Of a stretch of DNA of 64,000 nt, positions 32,112 to 41,737 are shown in pieces. The stretch comes from Siphonobacter aquaeclarae (GTDB lineage Bacteria > Bacteroidota > Bacteroidia > Cytophagales > Spirosomataceae): assembly GCF_900103285.1 (NCBI RefSeq), contig NZ_FNGS01000004.1:650097-714096 (forward strand), read 5' to 3'. The notes beneath the pieces are model-generated. The model did not search any database and was not told the DNA's origin. It saw only the letters and a list, made by a program, of their open reading frames with translations. Position 1 is the first letter of the stretch. Each line of letters opens with the position of its first letter. The position numbers and the translations under genes were made by a program.

Positions 32112-35100
32112 ATGAATCTTGTCAAATCATCCCTGAAATACGCGCAGGTGACGCTGACGGTGTTGCTGATGGTTTTTGCCGTCGGCGTACACTCCCTGCT
32201 CACCATGCCCCGGCGGGAAGACCCCAAAATCACGATCCGGACGGGGCTGGTGCTGGCCTTTTACCCCGGCGCTACGTCGGCGCAGGTGGAAGACCAGGTC
32301 ACCAAAAAGCTCGAACAGTACCTCTTTCAGTTTGAAGAGGTGAAGAAATCGAAGACCTTTTCGACCACGCGCGATGGCGCAGTAGTCATTAACGTCGAAC
32401 TCGAAGACAAAGTCAAAGACCCGGATATTTTCTGGAGCAAGCTCCGGCACGAACTCCTCATCGCCAAAACCCTGGCGCTGCCCGAAGGAGTACGCGGCCC
32501 GATTGTCAATTCCGATTTCGGAGATACGGAGGCGCTGGTCATCGGCGTCCAGTCCGACAAAGCCTCCTACAATCAGCTGAAAGACTATACCCAGAAGCTG
32601 GAGGACGAACTCCGGACGATTCCGGCGGTCTCGAAAATCAAGCGCATCGGCGAGCAGAAGGAGCAGATCGTTCTCACGAGCAATTCCGAAAAGCTGGCGC
32701 AGTACGGCATCAAGTTCTCGCAGGTGATTCAGGTGCTGAAATCGCAGAACTCGATCAACGCGACCGGGAATGTCAAAACCGGCACCGCCGAAGTGCCCCT
32801 TTATACCAACGGCTACTACAATACAGAAAACCAGATCGCGAATCAGGTTGTCGGCACCTCGAAAACCGGGGAAGTGATCCGCATCGGAGACGTCGCGACG
32901 ATCACCCGGCAGTACCAGGAACCCACCAGCCTGACGACGGTCAACGGCCACAAGGCACTCATGCTTGCCGTTGAAATGCAGGAAGGCAATAACATTGTGC
33001 GTTTCGGGGAAGAGGTAAACGGGAAGGTGGAAGCGGTCAAAAAGCTGCTTCCGGCTGATGTCACCCTGACAACGGTTGTCGACCAGCCCGAATTGGTAGA
33101 CGAAAACGTCAGCCACTTCATCCGGGAGTTTTTCCTCGCGATTGTTTCGGTGGTTGTCGTCGTGATCCTGCTCCTCCCCTTCCGCATTGCAACGGTGGCC
33201 GCGATGGCTATTCCGATGACGGTGGCCGTCACCTTTGCCCTGCTGCATGCCTTTGGCATCGAGCTGCACCAGGTATCGCTGGCGGCGCTGATTGTAGTAC
33301 TCGGGATGGTGGTGGACGACGCGATTGTCATTGCGGACAACTATGTAGAGTTGCTCGATGAAGGTGTGGAGCGGTGGACGGCCGCCTGGCGCAGTGCCAG
33401 CGACCTGGTAGTCCCCGTTCTGGCGGCGACGATTACGATCATTGCCTCGTTCATGCCGATGATTATTCTGACGGGATCTGTCGGGGAATTCATCTTCGCC
33501 CTGCCGATTACGGTGGCGATTGCCCTGGCGGCTTCGTTCATCGTCGCGATGATTCTGACGCCGCTGCTTTGCTATACGTTCATCAAAAAGGGGTTGCATG
33601 ACCATTCAGCTGAACCGCAGAAGAAGAAGCGCGTTTCTCTGCTCGACCGCATGCAGAACGGTTACGACCGGGCCATCGAATGGTGCATGAAACACTCCTG
33701 GCTGACAATCGCGGCGAGTCTGGTCACGGTAGTACTGGCAGGGCTCCTGTTTACGCAAATCCGGCAGAAGTTCTTCCCGGCCGCCGAACGAAACCAGTTT
33801 GTGGTCGAACTCTGGATGCCCACCGGTACCAAGCTCGAACGTACCCAGGTGGCTATCGGCAAGCTGGAGGACGTCGTGAAGAAAGACAAACGCGTGACAA
33901 GCTATGCCACCTTCACCGGTACCAGCGCTCCCCGCTTCTACTACAACTTCTCGCCGGAAGTACCTGTGACAAACTATGCGCAGATACTCATCAATACCAC
34001 GGATATCGCCTCGGCTCAGGCTATGGCCGAAGAGCTGACCCATCAGGTCGACGCCCTGGTACCCGAAGGCCGCCCGCAGGTGAAACTGATGCAGCAGGGT
34101 ACGGTAACGAAAGCCCCGGTAGAGGTTCGTATTGTCGGAGAAGACCTCAATACCCTCAAGGAACTGGGCAATCAGGTCGAAGGAATTCTGCGCCAGGCGC
34201 GCGGCAGCGCCCTTATCCGGCGGGATTTTATGGAAGATTATTACGGGGTGAATATCAACCTGAAGGACGAGGCAAACCGGCTGGGTTTCACGACTTCTTC
34301 CATCGCGCAGACCATCTATGCGGGCTTCAACGGCGCACCGGTGACAACCATGTACGAAGGCAATACGCCGGTAGACATTGCCGTGCGCCTCGACGAGGCC
34401 AACCGACGGAATTTCGGAGACCTGGAGAATACCTACCTGCCCTCGCCCGCTACGGGCTCATCGGTGCCGCTCCGCCAGATTGCCAACCTGACGCCGTCCT
34501 GGCAAACCGGGCGGATCATGCACCGCAACGGCGTCCGGACGCTGACAGTACAGAGCGAAACCAAAGACCAGGTACTGCCTTCTGAACTATTGAAGGAAGT
34601 ACAGCCGGAGATTGCCAAAATTCAGCTGCCGGCAGGGTACCGCATCGAGTACGGCGGCGAATTTGAAGGACAAAAAGAAACCTTCAGCCAGATGGTAGTG
34701 GTGATGGTGATCAGTATCGTGTTGATATTCCTGATCCTGCTGTTCCAGTTCCGGAGTATCAAGGAAGCCCTGCTGGTCATGCTGACGATCCCGCTGAGTC
34801 TTTTTGGCGCCTTCCTCGGTTTGCTGCTGACGCATAATAACTTCGGATTCACCGCTTTTGTGGGACTGATCAGTCTTTCGGGGATTGTTGTCCGGAATGC
34901 CATCATCCTCGTCGACCATACCAACGAGCTGCTGAAACACGGCATGGATATTCCGTCGGCGGCGATGGAATCCGGCAAGCGGCGGCTCCGCCCGATCTTC
35001 CTCACGGCGATGGCCGCGGCCATCGGGGTACTGCCGATGATCCTGTCCGGCTCCCCGATGTGGAGTCCGCTGGCGAGCGTCATCGCGGTGGGCGTCGTCT

Positions 35101-35201
35101 GGTCCATGATCATGGCCCTGCTGACGGTCCCGGTGCTGTACGTCAAATTCATCAAACCGAAGGACAAGGAATACCTCGTCGGAACCGAAACACACGCATG
35201 A
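32112..35201 (+). CDS. RND efflux pump, inner-membrane permease (AcrB/HAE1-like)
   Basis: 1029 residues with the 12-helix, two-large-loop layout of RND pumps. TM4 carries GMVVDDAIVIADN with the proton-relay aspartates, and the second half repeats the GxxVRNAIILVDHTNE motif near residue 930. Both periplasmic porter loops are full length, so it appears intact. It lies 11 bp after the adaptor and overlaps the channel gene by ATGA. Substrates (drugs, detergents or metabolites) cannot be read from sequence. Confidence 0.95.
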   Translation: MNLVKSSLKYAQVTLTVLLMVFAVGVHSLLTMPRREDPKITIRTGLVLAFYPGATSAQVEDQVTKKLEQYLFQFEEVKKSKTFSTTRDGAVVINVELEDKVKDPDIFWSKLRHELLIAKTLALPEGVRGPIVNSDFGDTEALVIGVQSDKASYNQLKDYTQKLEDELRTIPAVSKIKRIGEQKEQIVLTSNSEKLAQYGIKFSQVIQVLKSQNSINATGNVKTGTAEVPLYTNGYYNTENQIANQVVGTSKTGEVIRIGDVATITRQYQEPTSLTTVNGHKALMLAVEMQEGNNIVRFGEEVNGKVEAVKKLLPADVTLTTVVDQPELVDENVSHFIREFFLAIVSVVVVVILLLPFRIATVAAMAIPMTVAVTFALLHAFGIELHQVSLAALIVVLGMVVDDAIVIADNYVELLDEGVERWTAAWRSASDLVVPVLAATITIIASFMPMIILTGSVGEFIFALPITVAIALAASFIVAMILTPLLCYTFIKKGLHDHSAEPQKKKRVSLLDRMQNGYDRAIEWCMKHSWLTIAASLVTVVLAGLLFTQIRQKFFPAAERNQFVVELWMPTGTKLERTQVAIGKLEDVVKKDKRVTSYATFTGTSAPRFYYNFSPEVPVTNYAQILINTTDIASAQAMAEELTHQVDALVPEGRPQVKLMQQGTVTKAPVEVRIVGEDLNTLKELGNQVEGILRQARGSALIRRDFMEDYYGVNINLKDEANRLGFTTSSIAQTIYAGFNGAPVTTMYEGNTPVDIAVRLDEANRRNFGDLENTYLPSPATGSSVPLRQIANLTPSWQTGRIMHRNGVRTLTVQSETKDQVLPSELLKEVQPEIAKIQLPAGYRIEYGGEFEGQKETFSQMVVVMVISIVLIFLILLFQFRSIKEALLVMLTIPLSLFGAFLGLLLTHNNFGFTAFVGLISLSGIVVRNAIILVDHTNELLKHGMDIPSAAMESGKRRLRPIFLTAMAAAIGVLPMILSGSPMWSPLASVIAVGVVWSMIMALLTVPVLYVKFIKPKDKEYLVGTETHA

Positions 35202-36511
35202 AAAAGATAGGCATTCTGCTGATCCTGGCGATAGCCGGGACGCACGCCGGGGCGCAGTCCATCAGCCTGGAAAAAGCGAAGGAGCAGGCCCTGCAACACA
35301 ACCGCCTGCTGTCGATCCAGCAGGAAAAAGTCCGGGAAAACGAATTCAAGGTTGCCGAAGCCCGGACCAAAAACAAACCCATGCTGATGGCATCGGGAAA
35401 CTACATCTTCAACGGCATTACGAAGGATTTGGCGATTCCGGCGGGCTCCTTCGGCAACCTCGGCGGCAATCCCCTGCCACAGAAGGACGTGAAGCTGTTT
35501 GAAGGAAAGCACAACCTGCTGCTTGGTTCGGTGATGGCGTACCAGCCCATCAGCCAGCTCGGCAAGATCAAGGTGGGGGTTAAAGTGGCCGAAGCCGACG
35601 TGGACATCGCGAAGACACAGGTATCCAAAGCGGAACTGGGTATTCTGGAAGGAGTGGAAAAGCTGTATTACGGCCTGCTCATCAACCGGAAGCAACTCGA
35701 CGAAGCCCGTGTCAACGTTCTCCTGACGCAGGCCAAACTATACGATGTCGAAAGCGCACTGGCTGCCGGAAAAACCGATGAAGTATACAAAGTAGGCCTT
35801 CAGGCAGACCTGGCCAATCAGGAGCAGAAAATCCTCCAGATCACGAATCAGATGGAAGACTACCAGGCCGATCTGAAAAACCTGCTGGGCAGCACCGATA
35901 CCACGCAACTGGTACCGGAAGAACTGACCGGGCTGGCGCAGACAGTACAGCCGCTGTCCTGGTACCTCAACCAGGCACAATCGGGTAATCCGGATATCAA
36001 ACTGGCGGGACAGACCATCGCCAAGGCCGACTATGGCATCGAAGCGGCCCGGAAAGACAAGCTGCCCAACATCGGGGTCATCGGTGGGTATACGTATCAG
36101 AATCTGATTGCCGATCTACCCGGCCATAACTACTTTCTGGGCCTGAACCTGAGCTGGAATATTTATGATTTCGGGAAGCGGAAGGCCGGGGAAAACCAGC
36201 GCGCTTCCCAGAAAAAGCAGGCGGAAGAATACCTCGCCTATACCCGTGACGATGTTTCCGCCAAAATCGGCAAAGCCTACCGCAAGGTAACCCAGACGCA
36301 GCGCCTGGTGGCGGTCGCCGAAAAAGCAGCCGGGTTCCGCCGGGAAGAAATACGCCTGAAAACCAACGCCCGCGAGGCCGGCCTCAAGCTCGACAAGGAC
36401 CTGCTGGAGTCCAAAGCCAACCTCGCCAAAGCCGAGCAGGATCTGTATTCCGCGCAGATGGGCCTTCGCCTGGCGCTGAATGAGTTGGAAAACCTGGCAG
36501 GAGTGCGCTGA
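35198..36511 (+). CDS. TolC-family outer-membrane efflux channel
   Basis: 437 residues from ATG 35198, which overlaps the pump's TGA (ATGA); an in-frame upstream extension to 35060 is an overlap artefact. Signal peptide MKKIGILLILAIAGTHAGAQ, then two OEP repeats of long helices and beta segments (about 22-210 and 230-437). It completes the tripartite efflux system with the two genes before it and ends before a strong terminator. Confidence 0.93.
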   Translation: MKKIGILLILAIAGTHAGAQSISLEKAKEQALQHNRLLSIQQEKVRENEFKVAEARTKNKPMLMASGNYIFNGITKDLAIPAGSFGNLGGNPLPQKDVKLFEGKHNLLLGSVMAYQPISQLGKIKVGVKVAEADVDIAKTQVSKAELGILEGVEKLYYGLLINRKQLDEARVNVLLTQAKLYDVESALAAGKTDEVYKVGLQADLANQEQKILQITNQMEDYQADLKNLLGSTDTTQLVPEELTGLAQTVQPLSWYLNQAQSGNPDIKLAGQTIAKADYGIEAARKDKLPNIGVIGGYTYQNLIADLPGHNYFLGLNLSWNIYDFGKRKAGENQRASQKKQAEEYLAYTRDDVSAKIGKAYRKVTQTQRLVAVAEKAAGFRREEIRLKTNAREAGLKLDKDLLESKANLAKAEQDLYSAQMGLRLALNELENLAGVR

Positions 36512-36530
36512 TTATCAATTCATTTCTTTT

Positions 36531-36567
36531 AAAAGCCTTCTTTTCCTTCGGGGGGAAGAAGGCTTTT
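36531..36567 (+). terminator. Intrinsic terminator of the RND efflux operon
   Basis: AAAAGCCTTCTT (36531-36542) pairs with AAGAAGGCTTTT (36556-36567), extended by TTCC/GGGG inside, with a T-run ending at 36569. Confidence 0.85.
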
Positions 36568-36605
36568 TTATTGGGGAAATTTGGAAGAATGGAGGAGGTT
36601 GATTT

Positions 36606-36624
36606 TACTTTGCAATTCAAAGTA
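36606..36624. promoter_or_regulatory. Perfect palindrome TACTTTG-N5-CAAAGTA, probable operator
   Basis: TACTTTG (36606-36612) and CAAAGTA (36618-36624) form a perfect inverted repeat 13 bp before the start of the next gene. The TTTG half overlaps what would be the -7 promoter element. A one-mismatch copy lies at 38164-38182. Palindromes of this kind are bound by winged-helix (PadR/MarR-like) repressors; the regulator is not in this window. Confidence 0.6.
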
Positions 36625-36637
36625 CTTTATCCAGCTC

Positions 36638-37258
36638 ATGAAGTCATTTCCCCGCATTGCGATTCTTTCCAGTATCGGTGCCCAGTACGCATATCTACTG
36701 TACAGGCATGTATTTAGCGAAAGCCTGACATTTATGGCGTACTTCGAAATATTCTTCGTCGGCCTTCTCCTGTTACTGATTATATGGATTGCTTACTATC
36801 GGCTGACAGTTGAAGAAGAAAATCCGGCTGAACGGCTGCGATGGGGATTTTACTGTAGCTGGTCTGTTCTTCTTTTTTTTCCGGTATGGTGGTCGATCGG
36901 CTACCTGATACCCCTCGGTCGACTGATCTGGATCGATGAACCGGGTCTGACGGAAGTTGTCCGTCAGGTGGAGGAAGTTCCAGCGTTACACCACCTGTTT
37001 CCGAACAGGGAGCCGGAATTTTACCGCTCCACGGGCAATGAAGCCGGTACTTCCCCGAAAAACTGGAAAGATGTTCTGGCTCTCCGGACTGCTATGAAGA
37101 GTAACGGCGTCATCTCCGTGAGTTGTGACGCAAACGGCGATATCTCGTTGCATACTGAATCAGGCCGTACTTACCTGCACGCTACCGGGATGCCTTCGCC
37201 GGCGGGATCGTTATACAAACACCTTCGGGGTCCGTGGTATCTCTGGAATCCGTTTTAG
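36638..37258 (+). CDS. Membrane protein of unknown function, copy 1 of a tandem pair
   Basis: 206 residues from ATG 36638 (MKSFPRIAILSS); an upstream in-frame start at 36581 would run through the palindromic operator. Three hydrophobic segments (about 7-28, 34-54 and 74-94) lead to a hydrophilic C-terminal domain ending RGPWYLWNPF. It shares its layout and short motifs (RLRWGFYCSW against RHRWGVFSLW; HLRGPWYLW against LIHGRWYLA) with the next gene, so the two are divergent tandem duplicates. No known family recognised. Confidence 0.7.
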   Translation: MKSFPRIAILSSIGAQYAYLLYRHVFSESLTFMAYFEIFFVGLLLLLIIWIAYYRLTVEEENPAERLRWGFYCSWSVLLFFPVWWSIGYLIPLGRLIWIDEPGLTEVVRQVEEVPALHHLFPNREPEFYRSTGNEAGTSPKNWKDVLALRTAMKSNGVISVSCDANGDISLHTESGRTYLHATGMPSPAGSLYKHLRGPWYLWNPF

Positions 37259-37312
37259 CGGTTGCTTTTTCTAAATAGTGCTAATCGTCTTACCTTCTTC
37301 CACTTATCTTTC

Positions 37313-37984
37313 GTGAAAAAGAGCCTTCTCTTCTCTCTCATTGTCTTTTCCGTTTTTCCATATTTCTATGTTTGCTTTAATTACCTGACGAAACCGATCT
37401 CTGCTCTTTTCGGTCTCTTCCCCCAGACGCTATTTATCTGGTTTATTTGTCTGGTAATTCTGGCTATCCAGTACCATATCTATACCCTTAACGAACCGGA
37501 TCGTCCATCAAGGCATCGCTGGGGAGTCTTCTCCCTTTGGACCTGTTTACTTTTCTGGGGGGTCTGGTGGGCAGCAGACGAATATGTTCCGGCATATCGT
37601 TTCCGGTTGACAAAGGAAACGGCTCTGACAAATCTCGTAGCCAAAGTTAATCGTGTAGCGGGCCTTCAAACCATCTCTCAGCACGGCGGATGTATTACCT
37701 TCCTCAACGGCACGGAGGTTAATTGCCGGGGAAAGAAAGGGAGTAGGTTACCGGAAAACACTTTTCTCAACAGGCATGGCATTGACTCGCTTGCCCTCTC
37801 CGGCCTGGTATCTCAAATGGCTGAACAAGATGTCTTTTTTATTCGCACGGGTAAGGACCGAACAGATATCTCTTTTCGTTCCGGGGCCGGTACGTTTGTC
37901 TGCCTTCCGGAGCGATCCACTGCTTCGCTTGAATATCTGAGACTTATTCACGGTCGCTGGTACCTGGCGCTGAATCAGGACTGA
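37313..37984 (+). CDS. Membrane protein of unknown function, copy 2 of a tandem pair
   Basis: 223 residues if started at GTG 37313 (VKKSLLFSLIVFSVFPYFYV), the natural beginning of the first membrane helix; a TTG at 37262 would add 17 residues. Three hydrophobic segments (about 4-22, 32-50 and 68-85) precede a soluble domain ending RLIHGRWYLALNQD. It is related to the preceding gene, 54 bp away. Function unknown. Confidence 0.65.
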   Translation: MKKSLLFSLIVFSVFPYFYVCFNYLTKPISALFGLFPQTLFIWFICLVILAIQYHIYTLNEPDRPSRHRWGVFSLWTCLLFWGVWWAADEYVPAYRFRLTKETALTNLVAKVNRVAGLQTISQHGGCITFLNGTEVNCRGKKGSRLPENTFLNRHGIDSLALSGLVSQMAEQDVFFIRTGKDRTDISFRSGAGTFVCLPERSTASLEYLRLIHGRWYLALNQD

Positions 37985-38163
37985 CGTACCTTCCGCCGCT
38001 CACCCCTCCCAAATCTCCGCTCATCCCTGAAATGCGCAAAAAAGCACTCCTGCTGCAACGTCGGGCCGGTTTCCCTCATCCTTAGTTCGAATTTCAGTTC
38101 AGCAGAAAAGAACGGAAAGTGAGTAGCCGGCAACCGTTCATCACACTGCAAAGCCATACATAC

Positions 38164-38182
38164 TACTTTGCATTGCATAGTA
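38164..38182. promoter_or_regulatory. Near-perfect palindrome TACTTTG-N5-CATAGTA
   Basis: Same design and spacing as the site at 36606-36624, with one mismatch (CATAGTA instead of CAAAGTA). It lies 112 bp before the small secreted protein gene and probably marks a shared regulator. Confidence 0.5.
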
Positions 38183-38275
38183 CTGAAATTTCAGCCAATT
38201 TTGAATCGTCAATCAGCCGCAAGGACTTGACACAAAGCCATGAAAATCAAACCATTCGTTAAAACGTATAAAGCC

Positions 38276-38656
38276 ATGAAAACCAACATTCTTTTCGCCA
38301 TCGCTCTTTTCGCCCTCTCTTTCACCAGCGTTAAAGCTGCTTCCCTCGAAGATCCGAAAGAAACCGCTAAGACGTCGTACGCAATCAACGTCTTCAAAGG
38401 CCAGGAAGGTAAAGTAAACTTCCTCCTCGAAAAAGTAAAAGGCAAGAGACTGGCCGTTACCCTGCGCAACGCCAAAGGTGAAATCCTCTTCACCGAAACC
38501 ATCGCCAAGAACGCCACCGGCTATGCCCGCCGCTTCGACCTCAACAGCCTGACCGACGGCAAATACAGCTTTGAAGTGACGGACGGCGAAACGACGCTGA
38601 AGAAAGAGGTAGATCTTTCTACCGACCAGCCGACGCGCATGGTATTCGTCAAGTAA
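38276..38656 (+). CDS. Small secreted protein of unknown function
   Basis: 126 residues from ATG 38276 (MKTNILFAIALFALSFTSVKAA), giving a clean signal peptide; ATG 38240 in frame would add 12 residues. The mature part (about 100 residues) is beta-rich with Lys-rich strands and ends RMVFVK; it resembles a single Ig-like or FlgD-like domain (RFDLNSLTDGKYSFEVTDGE) of the sort seen in many Cytophagales periplasmic proteins. Function unknown. It ends before a terminator, so it is monocistronic. Confidence 0.75.
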   Translation: MKTNILFAIALFALSFTSVKAASLEDPKETAKTSYAINVFKGQEGKVNFLLEKVKGKRLAVTLRNAKGEILFTETIAKNATGYARRFDLNSLTDGKYSFEVTDGETTLKKEVDLSTDQPTRMVFVK

Positions 38657-38701
38657 TCATCCGGCAGGACCCACCTGCTTTTCCTTTCCCCCATTCAAAT
38701 G

Positions 38702-38730
38702 AAGGTACGGACCCGTTCCGTACCTTTTTT
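38702..38730 (+). terminator. Intrinsic terminator after the small secreted protein
   Basis: AAGGTACGGA (38702-38711) pairs with TCCGTACCTT (38717-38726) across a 5-nt loop, followed by T residues to 38730. Confidence 0.85.
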
Positions 38731-38754
38731 CGTTTCTGGTCTATGGATTTAGGC

Positions 38755-38762
38755 TACATTTG
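38755..38762 (+). promoter_or_regulatory. Bacteroidota -7 promoter element of the FAD/Fe-S dehydrogenase gene
   Basis: TACATTTG fits TAnnTTTG and lies 23 nt upstream of the start codon at 38786, leaving an ordinary short leader. Confidence 0.55.
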
Positions 38763-38785
38763 CAGTCCCGAATGCAATAAAACGA

Positions 38786-41737
38786 ATGATGACAACGGCT
38801 GGAGTGAATTCCCCTTTACCGACCGAAGCCCTACGCGACCTTGCCCAACGCCTCGAAGGTGAATTTTATTACGACGATACCATGCGGACGCTGTATGCCA
38901 CCGATGCTTCGGCTTACCGCGAATTTCCTACCGCTGTCGCCCTTCCCAAAACCCAATCGGACCTCAAAACCCTGATTGCCTTTGCGCGGGAGCACCGGAC
39001 TTCGCTGATTCCGCGAACCGCAGGTACTTCCCTTGCCGGGCAGGTCGTCGGCGCAGGTATCGTGGTCGACGTATCGAAGTATTTCAACCGGATTCTGGAA
39101 GTTAACCCGGAAGAAGGCTGGGTACGGGTACAACCGGGCGTTGTGCGCGACGAGCTGAATATGTTCCTCAAGCCATACGGTTTTCTCTTCGGACCCGAAA
39201 CCTCCACGGCCAACCGCGCCATGATCGGCGGGATGGTCGGGAATAACTCCTGCGGCTCTAACTCAGTCGTATACGGCTCCACCCGGGAACACGTGCTGGA
39301 AGTAAAAGCCCTCCTCGCAGATGGCTCGGAAGCTATTTTCAGCGACCGGCCGGCGGTCAACGGCCGCATTGCCGTTTCTCCGGAAAACCCCTTTGAAAAA
39401 CACATTTACGACCGGACGATTGAGCTGCTTTCGGACCCTGTTACCCAGGAAGAAATCCGGGCCAACTTTCCGAAACCCAGCATCGAACGCCGGAATACCG
39501 GTTACGCCATCGACATGCTGCTCCACGCGGAGCCGTTTACACCGGGCGGACCGGATTTCAACCTTTGCCAGCTCATTGCCGGCTCGGAAGGTACCCTCTG
39601 CTTTCTGACCGAAATCAAGCTGCACGTCAACCCGCTTCCGCCGAAGGAAACCGGGCTGATTTGTGTACATTTTAATTCGGTGGACGAAGCGCTGCGGGCC
39701 AATATCATCGCCATGCAGTTCAAGCCATCAGCCTCCGAGCTCATCGACCACTACATCCTTGAGTGCACGAAGAGCAGTATTGAACAACGTAAAAACCGGT
39801 TTTTCGTAGACGGAGACCCCGGCGCGATCCTGGTGGTCGAGTTCAAGCGCGATACCCGGGAAGAAATCGAAATCCTCGCCGCGCAGGTGGAAGCCGACAT
39901 GCGTCAGGCGGGTCTTGGCTATCATTTCCCCCTGTTGTTCGGCGCGGATACCGGCAAAATCTGGGCGCTCCGGAAAGCCGGTCTCGGCCTGCTTTCCAAC
40001 CTGCCGGGAGATGAAAAGGCGGTAGCGGTTATTGAAGATACAGCGGTGGATATCTATGACCTCCCCGATTTTATCCGGGACTTCAACGATATCCTCCACC
40101 AAAACGGCATGAGTGCGGTGCATTATGCCCACGCCGGCTCGGGGGAAATCCACCTTCGCCCGATTATCAACCTGAAGACGGAAGAAGGCAACCGGCAGTT
40201 CCGGCTTATCGCTGAAGAAATCGCCCGCCTCGTTAAGAAATACAACGGTTCCCTCTCCGGTGAGCACGGAGACGGGCGCCTCCGCGGGGAGTTTATTCCC
40301 TGGATGGTCGGCGAGAAGAACTATGCACTCATGAAGGAAGTAAAGGCGCTCTGGGACCCGGAGAATATCTTCAACCCGGGCAAGATCGTCGATACTCCGC
40401 CGATGAATACCTTCCTGCGGTATACCCCGGGCCAGCAAACGCCGGCATTTAATACCTATTTCCGGTATACCGACCAGGACGTACTCCAGCATGCCGAGCA
40501 ATGCAACGGATCGGGCGACTGCCGCAAATCGCACCTGAGCGGAGGCACTATGTGTCCGAGCTTCATGGCCACGCGCAACGAAAAGGAAACTACCCGGGCC
40601 CGGGCCAATATCCTCCGGGAGTTTCTGACCAACTCGACGCAGCCCAACCGATTCGCACACGACGAAATCAAGGAGGTCATGGATCTCTGCCTGCTCTGTA
40701 AGGGCTGTAAGGCGGAATGCCCCTCAAACGTCGACATGGCGAAGCTCAAGATGGAGTTCCTCCAGCATTACTACGAGCAGAAGGGAGTCCCGATGCGGTC
40801 GCGCCTCATCGCAGGCTTCAGTTCGCTCAACAAAATGGCAAGTATGGCTCCCTGGGCCTACAACGCCATTTTTGATACGCCGGCGTTGCGGCGCATTGCC
40901 AACCGGGTAGTGGGTTTCCATCCCGACCGGACCATGCCGCTCCTCGCACCCCAGACGTTTAACAGCTGGTGGAAAAAGCGGTCCGCTACTCCCGCAAACG
41001 GTAAAATTGTTTACCTCTTTGCAGATGAGTTTACGAACTACAATGATGTGGAAATCGGGAAGAAGGTCGTCGGGCTGCTCGAAAAGCTCGGGTATGATGT
41101 ACGTCTTCCGGGTGAAAACCTTCAGTCGGCCCGCCCTCAGCTTTCCAAAGGATTACTGAAAGAAGCAAAAGAAGTAGCCAACCGGAATGTCCGTCAATTG
41201 AAAGACATCATCTCGGAAGAAACGCCGCTGGTGGGTGTAGAGCCGTCTGCTATCCTCACCTTCCGGGATGAGTACCCGGATCTGGTCGATGCGGATCTCG
41301 CAGAAGCAGCTGCCCGCCTCGGGAAAAATGCCCTTACATTTGAAGAGTTTCTGGCCCGTGAGGTCGACGCAAAGCGTATCCGCCCGGAACAATTCACGGC
41401 GGAAAAACGCCTCATCAAACTCCACGGACATTGCCAGCAGAAGGCGGTCAGTTCACTGGTACCCAGCAAGAAGATCCTTTCGCTTCCCGCGAATTACGAA
41501 GTACAGCTCATTCCGTCCGGATGCTGCGGGATGGCCGGCAGCTTTGGTTATGAAGCCGAGCATTACGATGTCTCGATGAAAATCGGCGAGATGGTACTCT
41601 TTCCGACGGTGCGCAAGCAACCCCAGGAAGTCATCATCGCCGCGGCCGGCACCAGCTGCCGCCACCAGATCCACGACGGCACGGGCCGCACGGCGCTGCA
41701 CCCGGCAGAGATTTTGTGGGATGCGCTGGCAAAGTAG
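38786..41737 (+). CDS. FAD-binding and Fe-S-binding D-2-hydroxyacid dehydrogenase-type protein
   Basis: 983 residues, a GlcD-GlcF-like fusion. N-terminal PCMH-type FAD domain (LIPRTAGTSLAGQVVGAGIV, about 71-90, and GGMVGNNSCGSNSVVYGSTR), FAD-oxidase C domain with GSLSGEHGDGRLRGE (about 490-504), then a ferredoxin-type region with cysteine groups from C573 and CLLCKGCKAECPSNVD (about 635-650), and a C-terminal CCG domain (GCCGMAGSFGYEAEHYD). The architecture matches YdiJ-like and other membrane-associated D-lactate or D-2-hydroxyglutarate dehydrogenases that pass electrons to the respiratory chain. The exact substrate is not assignable. Confidence 0.9.
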   Translation: MMTTAGVNSPLPTEALRDLAQRLEGEFYYDDTMRTLYATDASAYREFPTAVALPKTQSDLKTLIAFAREHRTSLIPRTAGTSLAGQVVGAGIVVDVSKYFNRILEVNPEEGWVRVQPGVVRDELNMFLKPYGFLFGPETSTANRAMIGGMVGNNSCGSNSVVYGSTREHVLEVKALLADGSEAIFSDRPAVNGRIAVSPENPFEKHIYDRTIELLSDPVTQEEIRANFPKPSIERRNTGYAIDMLLHAEPFTPGGPDFNLCQLIAGSEGTLCFLTEIKLHVNPLPPKETGLICVHFNSVDEALRANIIAMQFKPSASELIDHYILECTKSSIEQRKNRFFVDGDPGAILVVEFKRDTREEIEILAAQVEADMRQAGLGYHFPLLFGADTGKIWALRKAGLGLLSNLPGDEKAVAVIEDTAVDIYDLPDFIRDFNDILHQNGMSAVHYAHAGSGEIHLRPIINLKTEEGNRQFRLIAEEIARLVKKYNGSLSGEHGDGRLRGEFIPWMVGEKNYALMKEVKALWDPENIFNPGKIVDTPPMNTFLRYTPGQQTPAFNTYFRYTDQDVLQHAEQCNGSGDCRKSHLSGGTMCPSFMATRNEKETTRARANILREFLTNSTQPNRFAHDEIKEVMDLCLLCKGCKAECPSNVDMAKLKMEFLQHYYEQKGVPMRSRLIAGFSSLNKMASMAPWAYNAIFDTPALRRIANRVVGFHPDRTMPLLAPQTFNSWWKKRSATPANGKIVYLFADEFTNYNDVEIGKKVVGLLEKLGYDVRLPGENLQSARPQLSKGLLKEAKEVANRNVRQLKDIISEETPLVGVEPSAILTFRDEYPDLVDADLAEAAARLGKNALTFEEFLAREVDAKRIRPEQFTAEKRLIKLHGHCQQKAVSSLVPSKKILSLPANYEVQLIPSGCCGMAGSFGYEAEHYDVSMKIGEMVLFPTVRKQPQEVIIAAAGTSCRHQIHDGTGRTALHPAEILWDALAK

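Noticed and set aside
32127..33605. A 492-codon minus-strand frame opposite the RND pump
   Set aside because: Full antisense overlap with a conserved pump; composition dominated by Arg, His, Asp and Gln as expected for a shadow frame.
35060..35197. N-terminal extension of the TolC-like protein
   Set aside because: It overlaps the RND pump coding sequence by 140 bp; the signal peptide begins at ATG 35198, which forms an ATGA overlap with the pump stop.
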